Assembly: GCF_001864935.2 (NCBI RefSeq)
Contig: NZ_CP126267.1
Location: forward strand, 1,674,001-1,738,000
Direction of reading: 5' to 3'
Length of the DNA stretch: 64,000 bases
Source of the DNA: Curtobacterium sp. MCBA15_012
GTDB taxonomy: Bacteria > Actinomycetota > Actinomycetes > Actinomycetales > Microbacteriaceae
Of the stretch, positions 52,293-60,699 are shown one piece after another; position 1 is the first letter of the stretch, and the number at the start of each line of letters is the position of its first letter. The translations under genes and the position numbers were made by a program. Under the pieces are notes generated by a model. The model had not been told where the DNA came from. It ran no database searches and saw nothing but the letters and a program-made list of their open reading frames with translations.

Positions 52293-52352
52293 GCACAAGC
52301 GGAAGCAGCTCGCGCCACGGCGAACCGTGGTGCGAGCTGCTTTCCGTTGTGC
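52293..52352. terminator. 28-bp hairpin downstream of the acetamidase operon
   Basis: Arms 52293-52320 and 52325-52352 pair over 28 positions with few mismatches around a CGAA tetraloop (GCAGCTCGCGCCACGG / CCGTGGTGCGAGCTGC). It is 55 bp past the acetamidase stop on the minus strand. Unusually long for a terminator; it may be a mobile or repeated palindrome. Confidence 0.6.
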
Positions 52353-52407
52353 GAACCGCGCCGCGACCGCAGCGCGACCGCGACCGCGCGCGACCCCACT
52401 CGCGCCC

Positions 52408-53337
52408 CTACAGCACAGCCTTCGGCACCCGGTGCAGCGTCACGGCCCCGACGGCCGCGAACGGGTGCAGCGGGTCCGGGTCGCCCGAGCCGGTCGGGCC
52501 GCCGAGCTTCGAGTCGCCCACGGCGCTCAGCACGGCGTAGGCGTCCTCGGCGGTCCAGCCGTGCTCGTCGACCAGGAACGCGAACGCGTCCTCGTAGCCG
52601 CGCCGGACGCTCTCCTGCACCGGGTCGCCGAGTCCGACGAACAGCCACTCCTCGGGGGTCTCGATCCGGGGTGCGCGGAGGGCCGGGCCACCCTTGACCA
52701 GGTCGACCGAGACGATCGCGGTGCCCTGGGCCTCGATCGCGACGAAGGACGACTCGCCCTCGGCCATCAGCGCGTGCACGTCGCCGATGGACAGCAGCGC
52801 CCCGGGCACCCGGACGGGCAGGTACACGGTGGAGCCGGGCCGGGCCTCGGTGACGTCCATGTTCCCGCCCTCGGCGTACGCGGGCATGATCGTCGAGTTC
52901 GTCCCCTCGGCCGGGGCGACCCCGATGCAGCCGATCATCGGCCGGACCGGGAACGCGTGCCGGTCGGTGACCCGCACGACGCCGTCCTCGATCGGGCAGC
53001 GGCGGGCGAAGACGCCCTCGGGCATGACGTGCTGGAGCGCGCCGGACCCGGGCAGCGAGACCGACCAGCCGTGCGTGGTGAGCTCGATGTCGTGGATGTG
53101 CACCGCGAGGGTGTCGCCGGGTTCAGCACCCTCGACGTGGACTGGGCCGGTCACCGGGTTGATCGGTGCCTGCAGCTGTCCGAGGTCGTGGTGCCGGTCG
53201 AGCTCGGCGTACACGGCGTCGGTCGTCTCGAAGCCGATCGTCTCGCCCGTGCCGGGACGGACCCGCAGCACGGGGTCCCGGTCGGCGGCGAAGCCCGGGA
53301 CGCCCAGGGTGTTCGGCAGGAAGTGGTCGGGGGTCAT
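52408..53337 (-). CDS. Acetamidase/formamidase family protein
   Basis: 309 residues from ATG 53337. Conserved family text: INPVTGPVHVEGAEPGDTLA, FPVRPMIGCIGVAPAEGTNS and GGNMDVTEARPGSTVYLPVR, and DVHALMAEGE. These enzymes hydrolyse short amides to acid and ammonia. It is the last gene of a three-gene minus-strand run with an amino-acid permease (4-nt overlap) and a proline-iminopeptidase-like hydrolase. Confidence 0.92.
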   Translation of the reverse strand: MTPDHFLPNTLGVPGFAADRDPVLRVRPGTGETIGFETTDAVYAELDRHHDLGQLQAPINPVTGPVHVEGAEPGDTLAVHIHDIELTTHGWSVSLPGSGALQHVMPEGVFARRCPIEDGVVRVTDRHAFPVRPMIGCIGVAPAEGTNSTIMPAYAEGGNMDVTEARPGSTVYLPVRVPGALLSIGDVHALMAEGESSFVAIEAQGTAIVSVDLVKGGPALRAPRIETPEEWLFVGLGDPVQESVRRGYEDAFAFLVDEHGWTAEDAYAVLSAVGDSKLGGPTGSGDPDPLHPFAAVGAVTLHRVPKAVL

Positions 53338-54785
53338 GCGTGGTCCTTCCCGGTGGTGGTCGATGCGGCGTCCGTGCCGGCGCCGCCCTCGCCGAGCGTC
53401 CCCGGCTCCTCCGTGCCGACCTCGGTCGAACGGCCCGTCGCGCGGTAGTACAGGAACACGCCCGCGCCGACGACCAGCCAGACGATGCCGCCGACCTTCG
53501 CCTCGACCGCGGCGTTGAGCAGCACGTAGCCGATGACCAGGAAGCCGATCAGCGGTACGACCAGGTGCAGGAGCCAGTTGCGGGACTTCCCCTTCACGAC
53601 GTGGTGCACGACCACTGACACGTGCAGGAGCATGAAGCCGAACAGTGCACCGAAGTTCACCAGGGACGAGATCGTGTCGATCTGCCCGACGAAGAACAGC
53701 ACGAGGATCGCGGACAGCACCGAGACCACGATGATCGCGTTCTGCGGGACCTGCCGGCCGTTCAGCTTGTGCAGGAACGCCGGGAGCTGCCGGTCGCGGC
53801 TCATCGAGAACAGCAGGCGGCTCGTGGCGGCCTGCGCGGCCATGGCGTTCGCGATGCCCACGGCGAGGACGTTCACGGCGAAGAACGCCGTCGCCCAGCC
53901 GCTCGACGACGCCTGCTCGACGATCGTGAAGAAGGCGTTGCCGGCCTCGCTGTCCGAGAACGCGTCGCGTCCCGCGGCGAGCGCCGACGCGAGCCACGTC
54001 TGCAGGACGAACAGGAACGCGACGATGACGAGCGCGAGGATCATCGCGAGTCCGGCACCGCCGCGGCGGCCGGTGGACTCCTCGGACAGGGTGGAGATGC
54101 CGTCGAAGCCCAGGAAGCTCAGCACCGCGATGGACAGGGCGCTGGCGATGAGCGGGGCGGACACCTTCGACGGGTCCCACACCTGGTCGGTCGAGAACGA
54201 GGCGCCGGGCACGGTCCCGCCGGTGAGGGCGACGATCGCGATGACGACGAAGATCGCGACGAACACGAGCTCGATGAGCAGGAAGACGCGGTTCGCCAGC
54301 TTGAGCGACGACACCCCGAGCAGGTTGATCACCGTGTTGATCGCGACGAACAGCAGCGCCCAGAGCCAGCGGGGCGTCCCGGGGAAGATCCCGACCATGC
54401 TCTCCGCGGCGAACACGTAGAGCAGCGTCGGGACGAGCAGGTAGTCGAGCAGGATCGCCCAGCCGGCGAAGAACCCGGCGGTGGGGTGGATGCCGCGGCC
54501 GACGTACGAGAACACGCTGCCGGCGAGGGGGATCGACTTCGCCATCTGCGCGTAGGCCAGGGCGGTGAAGATCATCGCGACGAGGCCGACCAGGTAGACG
54601 AGCGGCACCATGCCGCTCGACGCGTTGTAGACGGTGCCGAAGATCGCCCACGGGGCGATCGGCACCATGAAGACCAGCCCGTACACGAGCAGGTCGGTGG
54701 TGGACACGGAGCGCTTGAGCTCCTGCTCGTAGCCGTAGGCCTCGAGCTGCTGCTGTGCGGACAGCTCGCTGTGCTGCTGCGACAT
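53334..54785 (-). CDS. APC family amino-acid/amide permease
   Basis: 483 residues from ATG 54785. Twelve or so helices; the APC start LVYGLVFMVPIAPWAIFGTV and the loop LSFLGFDGISTLSEESTGRR are typical. Its stop overlaps the acetamidase start, so it probably imports the substrate (an amino acid amide or related compound) of that enzyme. The cytoplasmic C-terminus is a Gly/Thr/Glu-rich tail. Confidence 0.92.
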   Translation of the reverse strand: MSQQHSELSAQQQLEAYGYEQELKRSVSTTDLLVYGLVFMVPIAPWAIFGTVYNASSGMVPLVYLVGLVAMIFTALAYAQMAKSIPLAGSVFSYVGRGIHPTAGFFAGWAILLDYLLVPTLLYVFAAESMVGIFPGTPRWLWALLFVAINTVINLLGVSSLKLANRVFLLIELVFVAIFVVIAIVALTGGTVPGASFSTDQVWDPSKVSAPLIASALSIAVLSFLGFDGISTLSEESTGRRGGAGLAMILALVIVAFLFVLQTWLASALAAGRDAFSDSEAGNAFFTIVEQASSSGWATAFFAVNVLAVGIANAMAAQAATSRLLFSMSRDRQLPAFLHKLNGRQVPQNAIIVVSVLSAILVLFFVGQIDTISSLVNFGALFGFMLLHVSVVVHHVVKGKSRNWLLHLVVPLIGFLVIGYVLLNAAVEAKVGGIVWLVVGAGVFLYYRATGRSTEVGTEEPGTLGEGGAGTDAASTTTGKDHA

Positions 54786-54827
54786 GGGGTTCCGTTCGGG
54801 GAGACGGTGCGTGGTGAGGGGGGAGAC

Positions 54828-54922
54828 GGACGGGAGGCGCGTGGCGGGGTGGTGCCGCACCGCACGTCCGGTGGACCGACGGTCGGGAGGCGCTTGGCGG
54901 GGTCGTGCCGCGCCTCCCGTCC
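54828..54922. repeat. Compound GGACGGGAGGC palindrome element
   Basis: Two left arms (54828-54838 and a variant GGTCGGGAGGC at 54881-54891) and one right arm GCCTCCCGTCC (54912-54922). It lies between the hydrolase stop and the permease start, within what would otherwise be one transcript on the minus strand. Confidence 0.75.
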
Positions 54923-54938
54923 GGCGGGTGGTCGCGAC

Positions 54939-55853
54939 CTACCTGGTGGGCTGGTCGTCGTGGGTCGCCGCGAACGCGGCGACGACGCGGCGGAACTCCT
55001 CGGGCTGCTCGAGGTGCGTGCAGTGGCTCGCGCCCGGGAAGACGTGCTGGCGGACGTCGGCGATGCGCTCGACGAAGGGCTGCCAGGTGGCAGGGGTGGC
55101 CTCGTCGTGCTCACCGGCGACGACGAGGGTGGGCACGGTGATGCGGTCGAGCCGGTCGACGATGGTCCAGTCGCGCATGGTGCCGATGACGTGGAACTCG
55201 TTCGGGCCGTTCATGGTGTGGTAGACCGTCGGCTCCTGTTCCATCTGGGTCTCGGAGTCGACGAAGTCCTGCGGCATCGGCACGACACGGCAGACGTGCC
55301 GCTCGTAGAAGACCTGGGTCGCGGCGAGGTACTCGGGGTCGTCGACCGTGCCGGCCTGTTCGTGCCGGGTCAGGGCGTCCTGCACGTCCTCCGGCAGCTG
55401 CGCGCGGAGCTCGGCGGCCCCGTCGACCCAGAGCTGCATCGACGCAGGGGAGTTGCAGATCATGAGCGACCGGAGGCCGACCGGCCGTCGGACGGCGATC
55501 TCGGCGCCGAGCATCCCGCCCCACGACTGCCCGAGGACGTGGTGGTCGCCGAGGCCGAGGTGCTCGACGAGTGCGGCGTACTCGTCGACGAAGAGCTGCG
55601 GGACCCACGTGTCGACGGGGGCGTCCGGGCGGTGGGAGCTCCGACCGCAGCCGAACTGGTCGTGGTGGACGACGGTCCGACCGGTCTCGTCGGCCAGGGC
55701 CGCGAGGTTCCGGAGGTAGTCGTGTGCCATCCCGGGGCCGCCGTGCAGGACGACGAGGGGCAGCGCTCCCGGCGTGGGGCGGTCGGGCTCGGTGACGCGG
55801 TACCACGTGTGGCCGTCCTGGAACGGCATCGTGCCTTCGGTGATGCGGGACAT
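54939..55853 (-). CDS. Proline iminopeptidase-like hydrolase (S33)
   Basis: 304 residues from ATG 55853. The oxyanion motif HGGPG (PLVVLHGGPGMAHDYLRNL), nucleophile elbow GQSWGG (HHVLGQSWGGMLGAEIAVRR), Asp in VVAGEHDEATP and His in FPGASHCTHLEQPEEF give a complete prolyl-aminopeptidase type triad. Such enzymes release N-terminal residues or hydrolyse amino-acid amides. It leads the amide/peptide utilisation run and diverges from a GntR regulator. Confidence 0.9.
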   Translation of the reverse strand: MSRITEGTMPFQDGHTWYRVTEPDRPTPGALPLVVLHGGPGMAHDYLRNLAALADETGRTVVHHDQFGCGRSSHRPDAPVDTWVPQLFVDEYAALVEHLGLGDHHVLGQSWGGMLGAEIAVRRPVGLRSLMICNSPASMQLWVDGAAELRAQLPEDVQDALTRHEQAGTVDDPEYLAATQVFYERHVCRVVPMPQDFVDSETQMEQEPTVYHTMNGPNEFHVIGTMRDWTIVDRLDRITVPTLVVAGEHDEATPATWQPFVERIADVRQHVFPGASHCTHLEQPEEFRRVVAAFAATHDDQPTR

Positions 55854-55899
55854 GGAGTGCAGCATGGCCCGGTCAATGGTCCCGTGCAAGACCTTTCCG

Positions 55900-55917
55900 C
55901 GTCCTTTAACGTGGACG
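55900..55917. promoter_or_regulatory. Candidate GntR operator
   Basis: CGTCC-TTTAACGT-GGACG inverted repeat in the 82-bp divergent region between the S33 hydrolase and the GntR gene. Weakly supported; it may also overlap a -10 box (TTTAAC). Confidence 0.35.
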
Positions 55918-55935
55918 AAACGCGAGGAGGAGCCA

Positions 55936-56670
55936 GTGGTCGCGGAACGCGCTCCGGAGAGCCGGGTCGACGAGGTCGAGGACCGACTGGTCACGGCCGT
56001 GGCCGTCGGCGAGTACCTGCCCGGTGCCCGGCTCCCCGCGGAACGTGAGCTCACCGTGCTGCTCGGGGTGGGGCGGGTGACGGTCCGGTCGGCCCTCGCC
56101 CGGCTGGTCGACCGCGGGCTGCTCGAGACCCGGCGGGGTCGTGGCGGCGGCACCTTCGTCCGCACCCAGTGGCCGGACTCGTCCTCCGACGCCGTCGGCC
56201 GCACCCTGATCGCACGGTGGGCGGGCATCCGCGAGACCACCGACGCGGTCGCGCTCCTGCACGGGGCGCTCGCGACCGCGGCGGCCGAGCGGGTCACCCC
56301 GACGACGGCCGAGCGGATCCGGGACCGGCTCGAGGCGTTCCGGACCGCGGCCACCGGGTTCGAGAAGCAGCAGGCCGACGCCGTCCTGCACCGGACGATC
56401 ATCGACGCGGCGGGCAACGCCGTCCTCGCCGGGACGCTCGCGGGGCTCGAGTCGCAGGTGTCCATCGCGGCACCGGCGCACCTGTGGGGGACGGCCGAGG
56501 GCATGGCGGAGATGGAGGACCGGGCGCTCCGCGAGCACGAGGCGCTCGTCGATGCGGTCTGCGCGGGACGTGCGGTCGAGGCGGGGGAGGTCGCCCGGCG
56601 GCACGTCGGGATCGACCTCGAGCTGCTCGAGCGGGCGATGCGTCGGACCGGGCAGGTGCCGGCGCACTAG
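55936..56670 (+). CDS. GntR family regulator, FCD (FadR-like) type
   Basis: 244 residues from GTG 55936 with GAGGAGG upstream. Winged helix: YLPGARLPAERELTVLLGVG followed by RVTVRSALARLVDRGLLE. The C-terminal FCD helices include metal-type residues (DAVLHRTIIDAAGN, REHEALVDAVCAGRAVEAGE, ARRHV). It most likely represses the divergent hydrolase-permease-acetamidase genes until substrate appears. Confidence 0.9.
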   Translation: MVAERAPESRVDEVEDRLVTAVAVGEYLPGARLPAERELTVLLGVGRVTVRSALARLVDRGLLETRRGRGGGTFVRTQWPDSSSDAVGRTLIARWAGIRETTDAVALLHGALATAAAERVTPTTAERIRDRLEAFRTAATGFEKQQADAVLHRTIIDAAGNAVLAGTLAGLESQVSIAAPAHLWGTAEGMAEMEDRALREHEALVDAVCAGRAVEAGEVARRHVGIDLELLERAMRRTGQVPAH

Positions 56671-56774
56671 GGTCCCGGCCGGTCGACGTCGCCCGTGCGG
56701 TGCCTCCGGGGCGGTTCCGGGCCGGTCGGGGTCAGGGCAGGTCCAGTCTCCCGGGCCGGTCGGGGCCAGGCCGG

Positions 56775-58355
56775 TCAGGGCGGGGTCGACCCCTCGAGCC
56801 GTGCCTCCTCGGCGTCGTAGCCGGCGCGGACCTGGCGGAGCACGAGGTCGTCGATCTCGTCGGCGTCCCGCAGCCGCAGCAACGTGGCCGCCTTGTGCTG
56901 CACGAGGGCCAGCTCGAGCGCGACCGCGGAGTCGTGCCGCTGCAGCGCCGGGTGGTCCTCGTCCTCCTCCTCGCGGGCCTGGATCACGTCGAGGTGTGCC
57001 TCGTAGTCCTTGCGGATCCGGTCGACGGTGGCGCGGTCGGCCCCGGCCGCGCGGGCGAGCCGGGGGAGTGCCGCGAGGGCCTCCTCGATCGCGGTGCGCT
57101 CGGCCAGTCGCCGTTCCTCGCCGACCGACTCGTCCTCCGGCAGGGCGGCACGGCGCAGGACCGCGGGCAGTACGAGCGCCTGACCGACGATCGTGACGAC
57201 GACGACGCCCGCGGTGACGAACACGATGAGGTTCCGCTCGGGGAACGCGCCGCCGGACTCGAGCGTGCGCGGGACGGCGACCGCCATCGCGAGCGACACG
57301 GCACCGCGGAACCCGGCGAACCCGCTGACGAGGCGGTCGCGGCGGCCCTCGCGGGGCTCACCGCCGAACCGCCGCGTCACGAGCCAGACCGTGCCGCCGA
57401 TCGACCCCTCGAAGGCGAACCGGACGAGCACCAGGACGACCGAGACGGCGAGGACGATGCCGATCCCGCAGAGGACCTCGCCGGCGTCGAGCTCGCGGGC
57501 GGCGATCATGGCCTCGATCCCGACGAGCACGAACAGCGCCCCGTTGAGCAGGTAGGTGAGGAAGGACCAGAACGCGCGCACCTGCTGCCGGGTCTCGGCG
57601 CGGTCGAGCTTCGGGGCGACCTGGCTCACGACGATGCCGGCCGCCACCACCGCGAGCACCCCGGAGGCACCGATCGCCTCGGCAGCGAGGAACGCGGCGA
57701 ACGGGACGAGCAGCGTGACCAGGTTCTCGAGCACCACGGTGTCCACACGGCGCAGCACGAGGGTGCCGAGCCAGGCAGCGAGCAGTCCGGCCGCGACGCC
57801 GCCGACGTAGGACAGCACGAGCATCCCGGACACGTTCCAGAACGTCAGCTCCTGCGTGCCGACCGTCACCGCGACCGCGATGCCGTACACCACCAGGGTG
57901 GTGCCGTCGTTGACGAGGCTCTCGGCCCGGAGCACCGTGACGTTCCGGCGGGGCAGCATCTTGGTCAGCACACCGACCGCGGTGGCGTCGGTCGGGGCGA
58001 CCGCGGCGCCGAGCACCCACGCGGGTCCCCACGGCAGCCCGAGCAGGTGCAGCAGCGTGGCGACGACCCCGGCCGTCACGACGACCAGCACCGTGCCCAT
58101 GAGCACGATGCCACGGAGGTTCTTGCGGATCTCGCGCAGCGACGTGGTCAGGCTCTCCCAGTACAGGAGCGCCGGCAGGAAGAGCAGCAGCACGGCCTCG
58201 GCGGGGAGCTCGACCCGCGCGAAGGTCGGTACGAACGCGAGCAACGCGCCGATCACGAGCAGCAGCACGGGCGGTGCGACGCGGATGCGGTCGGCCACCG
58301 CAGCCGTCACGGCGATCGCCAGGCCGAGGACGACCACCAGTTCAGGACCGAGCAC
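56775..58355 (-). CDS. CPA1 family Na+/H+ antiporter (NhaP-like)
   Basis: 526 residues from GTG 58355 with GAGGAG 4 nt upstream. Twelve or so helices; conserved ion-path motifs LGAAVAPTDATAVGVLTKML and LRAESLVNDGTTLVVYGIAV, and GFAGFRGAVSLAMAVAVP. The C-terminal 110 residues form a charged cytoplasmic helix domain. It exchanges Na+ or K+ for protons and supports pH homeostasis. Confidence 0.92.
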   Translation of the reverse strand: MLGPELVVVLGLAIAVTAAVADRIRVAPPVLLLVIGALLAFVPTFARVELPAEAVLLLFLPALLYWESLTTSLREIRKNLRGIVLMGTVLVVVTAGVVATLLHLLGLPWGPAWVLGAAVAPTDATAVGVLTKMLPRRNVTVLRAESLVNDGTTLVVYGIAVAVTVGTQELTFWNVSGMLVLSYVGGVAAGLLAAWLGTLVLRRVDTVVLENLVTLLVPFAAFLAAEAIGASGVLAVVAAGIVVSQVAPKLDRAETRQQVRAFWSFLTYLLNGALFVLVGIEAMIAARELDAGEVLCGIGIVLAVSVVLVLVRFAFEGSIGGTVWLVTRRFGGEPREGRRDRLVSGFAGFRGAVSLAMAVAVPRTLESGGAFPERNLIVFVTAGVVVVTIVGQALVLPAVLRRAALPEDESVGEERRLAERTAIEEALAALPRLARAAGADRATVDRIRKDYEAHLDVIQAREEEDEDHPALQRHDSAVALELALVQHKAATLLRLRDADEIDDLVLRQVRAGYDAEEARLEGSTPP

Positions 58356-58490
58356 GTGTCTCCTCACGCTGTCGGACGGTGGACCCGTCCGCCGGGCCAG
58401 TCAACGCGTGGGACCCTGCGTTCCCTTCCCGATCGGTGCCGGGCGTCCGCTCGACGCGGCGCCGGGTCCGCCCGACCACTCCCGCAGGAC

Positions 58491-58548
58491 CCTGACGAGG
58501 GCGGTCCCTCGCAGCGGCGGACCGCTGTGGGGAACCGCCCTCGTCAGG
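58491..58548 (-). terminator. Strong hairpin downstream of the MurA-type gene
   Basis: Perfect 15-bp arms CCTGACGAGGGCGGT (58491-58505) and ACCGCCCTCGTCAGG (58534-58548), with additional inner pairing, 18 bp past the stop of the minus-strand MurA-type gene. Confidence 0.75.
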
Positions 58549-58566
58549 CGTGCCGGGGTGTCGGGC

Positions 58567-60150
58567 TCAGTCGTGGAACGTCTCGATGGACGCACCGAGC
58601 GAGTTGAGGCGCTCCTGCAGCTGCTCGTACCCGCGGGCGATGATTCCGACGTTGCGCAGGACGCTCTCGCCCTTCGCCGCGAGCATCGCCAGCAGGATGA
58701 CCACCGCGGGGCGCAGGGCCGGCGGGCAGCTCACCTCGGCGCCCGAGAAGTGCGTCGGACCGGTGACGTCGAGCCGGTGCGGGTCACGGAGCGTGACGGT
58801 CGCACCGAGGCGGGTCAGGTCGAGCAGGTGGATCGCTCGGCCCTCGTACACCCAGTCGTGCACGAGCGTCGTGCCCTCGGCCATCGCGGCGATGACGACG
58901 AAGAACGGCAGGTTGTCGATGTTCAGCCCCGGGAACGGCATCGCGTGGATCTTGTCGATCGGCGCGTGCAGCTCGGACGGGTGCACCGTGATGTCGACGA
59001 GGCGGGTGCGGCCGTTGGCGGCGGCGTACTCCTCGCTGACGTCGAAGCGCAGGCCCATCTCGGCGAGGGTCGCGAGCTCGATCTCGAGGAACTCGATCGG
59101 CGCACGGGTCACCGTGAGCGTCGAGGACGTCACGATGCCGGCGGTCAGGAGGCTCATCGCCTCGACCGGGTCCTCGCTCGGCCAGTAGTCCACGACCTCG
59201 TCGATCCGGCTGCGACCGGTGATCTTCAGCGTGGTGGTCCCGATGCCCTCGACCTGCACCCCGAGCAGCTCGAGGAAGAAGCAGAGGTCCTGCACCATGT
59301 AGTTGGGGCTGGCGTTGCGGATCGTCGTCACGCCGTCGCGGGCGGCCGCGGCGAGGATCGCGTTCTCGGTCACGGTGTCGCCACGCTCGGTGAGGACGAC
59401 CGACGAGGTCGGCACGGCCTGGTTCGCGACGCCGACCTCGTACCAGCCGGATGTCGCCTCGACGTCCACGCCGAACGGCCGGAGCGCGATGAGGTGCGGT
59501 TCGACGGTCCGGGTGCCGAGGTCGCAGCCGCCGGCGTAGGGCAGGCGGAACTCGGGGTACCGGCCGCTGAGCGGGCCGAGGAACATGAGGACGCTGCGGG
59601 TGCGGCGTGCCGCGTCGGCGTCGATGGCGTCGAGCCGCAGGTCGTCGGGGGCCACGATCTCGAGCACCTCGCCGTCCTCGGACCACGTCACGGTGGCACC
59701 GAGGCTGCGGAGCACGTCGATGATGCGGTCGACCTCGACGATCCGGGCGACCCGGTGCAGGCGGGTCACGCCACGGTTCAGGAGCGACGCGCACAGCAGC
59801 GCGACGGCGGCGTTCTTGCTCGAGTTCACGGCGATCGAGCCGCTGAGCTTCCGCCCGCCCTGCACGCGCAGGTGCGAGCGCTGCGGGGCGCCGCCGATCG
59901 AGACGATCTGCTGGTCGAGCGCCTCGCTGATGCGCGTGAGCATCTCGAGGGACAGGTTCTGGCCGCCCTGCTCGATCCGGTTGATCGCGCTCTGGCTGGT
60001 GCCGACGCGTTCGGCGAGCTGGGTCTGGGTCATCGAACGGCCCTTGCGGGCGCCGCGGATGAGGGCGCCGACCTCGCGGAGGGGGGCCGAGGGGGTCGCC
60101 GGGGCAGCAGCCTGGTCGGCGGGCGTGACGACGGTGGAGGTGTCGGACAT
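58567..60150 (-). CDS. murA: XRE-MurA fusion: UDP-GlcNAc 1-carboxyvinyltransferase with HTH domain
   Basis: 527 residues from ATG 60150. Residues about 25-90 are an XRE helix-turn-helix (EVGALIRGARKGRSMTQTQL, then AERVGTSQSAINRIEQGG). From about 105 comes a MurA/EPSP-synthase domain of the usual about 420 residues: NSSKNAAVALLCASLLNRGV (Lys-Asn), the loop PYAGGCDLGTRTVEPHLIAL with the catalytic Cys, and SVVLTERGDTVTENAILAAA. MurA catalyses the first committed step of peptidoglycan synthesis. The fused DNA-binding domain suggests auto- or metabolic regulation. It is divergent from the flbD-motA promoter. Whether it is the only MurA of the cell cannot be seen. Confidence 0.9.
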   Translation of the reverse strand: MSDTSTVVTPADQAAAPATPSAPLREVGALIRGARKGRSMTQTQLAERVGTSQSAINRIEQGGQNLSLEMLTRISEALDQQIVSIGGAPQRSHLRVQGGRKLSGSIAVNSSKNAAVALLCASLLNRGVTRLHRVARIVEVDRIIDVLRSLGATVTWSEDGEVLEIVAPDDLRLDAIDADAARRTRSVLMFLGPLSGRYPEFRLPYAGGCDLGTRTVEPHLIALRPFGVDVEATSGWYEVGVANQAVPTSSVVLTERGDTVTENAILAAAARDGVTTIRNASPNYMVQDLCFFLELLGVQVEGIGTTTLKITGRSRIDEVVDYWPSEDPVEAMSLLTAGIVTSSTLTVTRAPIEFLEIELATLAEMGLRFDVSEEYAAANGRTRLVDITVHPSELHAPIDKIHAMPFPGLNIDNLPFFVVIAAMAEGTTLVHDWVYEGRAIHLLDLTRLGATVTLRDPHRLDVTGPTHFSGAEVSCPPALRPAVVILLAMLAAKGESVLRNVGIIARGYEQLQERLNSLGASIETFHD

Positions 60151-60384
60151 GCGCGCCACGCTAACACGCTCATGAGATAAAGCAGGGCTGCACACGCATC
60201 GGACTCGCAGGTTCGGATCGGGAATATCTCGTCCATGAGAAGTTCCACGACGGGTGTCGATCGCCGCCCGGCTGATCGCTAACGTGCCCGGCCGTCCCGC
60301 CGATAGGCCTCGGTGCAGCACCACGGACGGAGCTGCATCCCGCCCCACGGACGGCGGCGGGACGATCGAGAACCAGGACGGGCC
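60151..60384. other. Divergent control region between murA and flbD
   Basis: 234 bp. It carries the sigma-28-type promoter at 60278-60306 for the flagellar operon and, on the minus side, an AT-rich spot around 60160-60190 (TAACACGCTCATGAGATAAA) that probably holds the murA promoter, including a CTCATGAG palindrome (60169-60176). Confidence 0.5.
60278..60306 (+). promoter_or_regulatory. Sigma-28-type promoter of flbD-motA-motB
   Basis: GCTAACG (60278-60284), 14 bases, GCCGATAG (60299-60306), about 75 nt before flbD. It is the best match to the consensus derived from the other flagellar operons in the window, 38 kb away. Confidence 0.82.
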
Positions 60385-60699
60385 ATGATCGTCGTCACAC
60401 GACTCAACGGCAGCGCATTCGCTGTCAACCCCGACCTCGTCGAGCGCATCCAGGAGACGCCGGACACGACGCTCATCATGGTCGACGGGGCGAAGTACAT
60501 CGTCCGCGAGTCCATGGCCGCGGTCATCGACCTCGTCGCCGCGTACCGCGCCCGGATCGTCGGCATGGCCTCCGGTGCCGCCGATCCCGCGCTCCGCGCC
60601 ACCGACCCCGGGCTCCGCACCGTGACCGGTCCGCAGCCCGTCCTCGCCCCCGTCGCCGCGCTGCCCACCCCGGCCCGCTCGCTGGACGGGGCCCGCTGA
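60385..60699 (+). CDS. flbD: FlbD family protein
   Basis: 104 residues from ATG 60385. MIVVTRLNGSAFAVNPDLVE followed by RIQETPDTTLIMVDGAKYIV is the small FlbD domain that usually lies between flgE and motA in Gram-positive clusters. The last 40 residues are a Pro/Ala/Leu-rich extension. Structural or regulatory role in flagellar assembly; precise function unclear. It opens flagellar block 2. Confidence 0.9.
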   Translation: MIVVTRLNGSAFAVNPDLVERIQETPDTTLIMVDGAKYIVRESMAAVIDLVAAYRARIVGMASGAADPALRATDPGLRTVTGPQPVLAPVAALPTPARSLDGAR

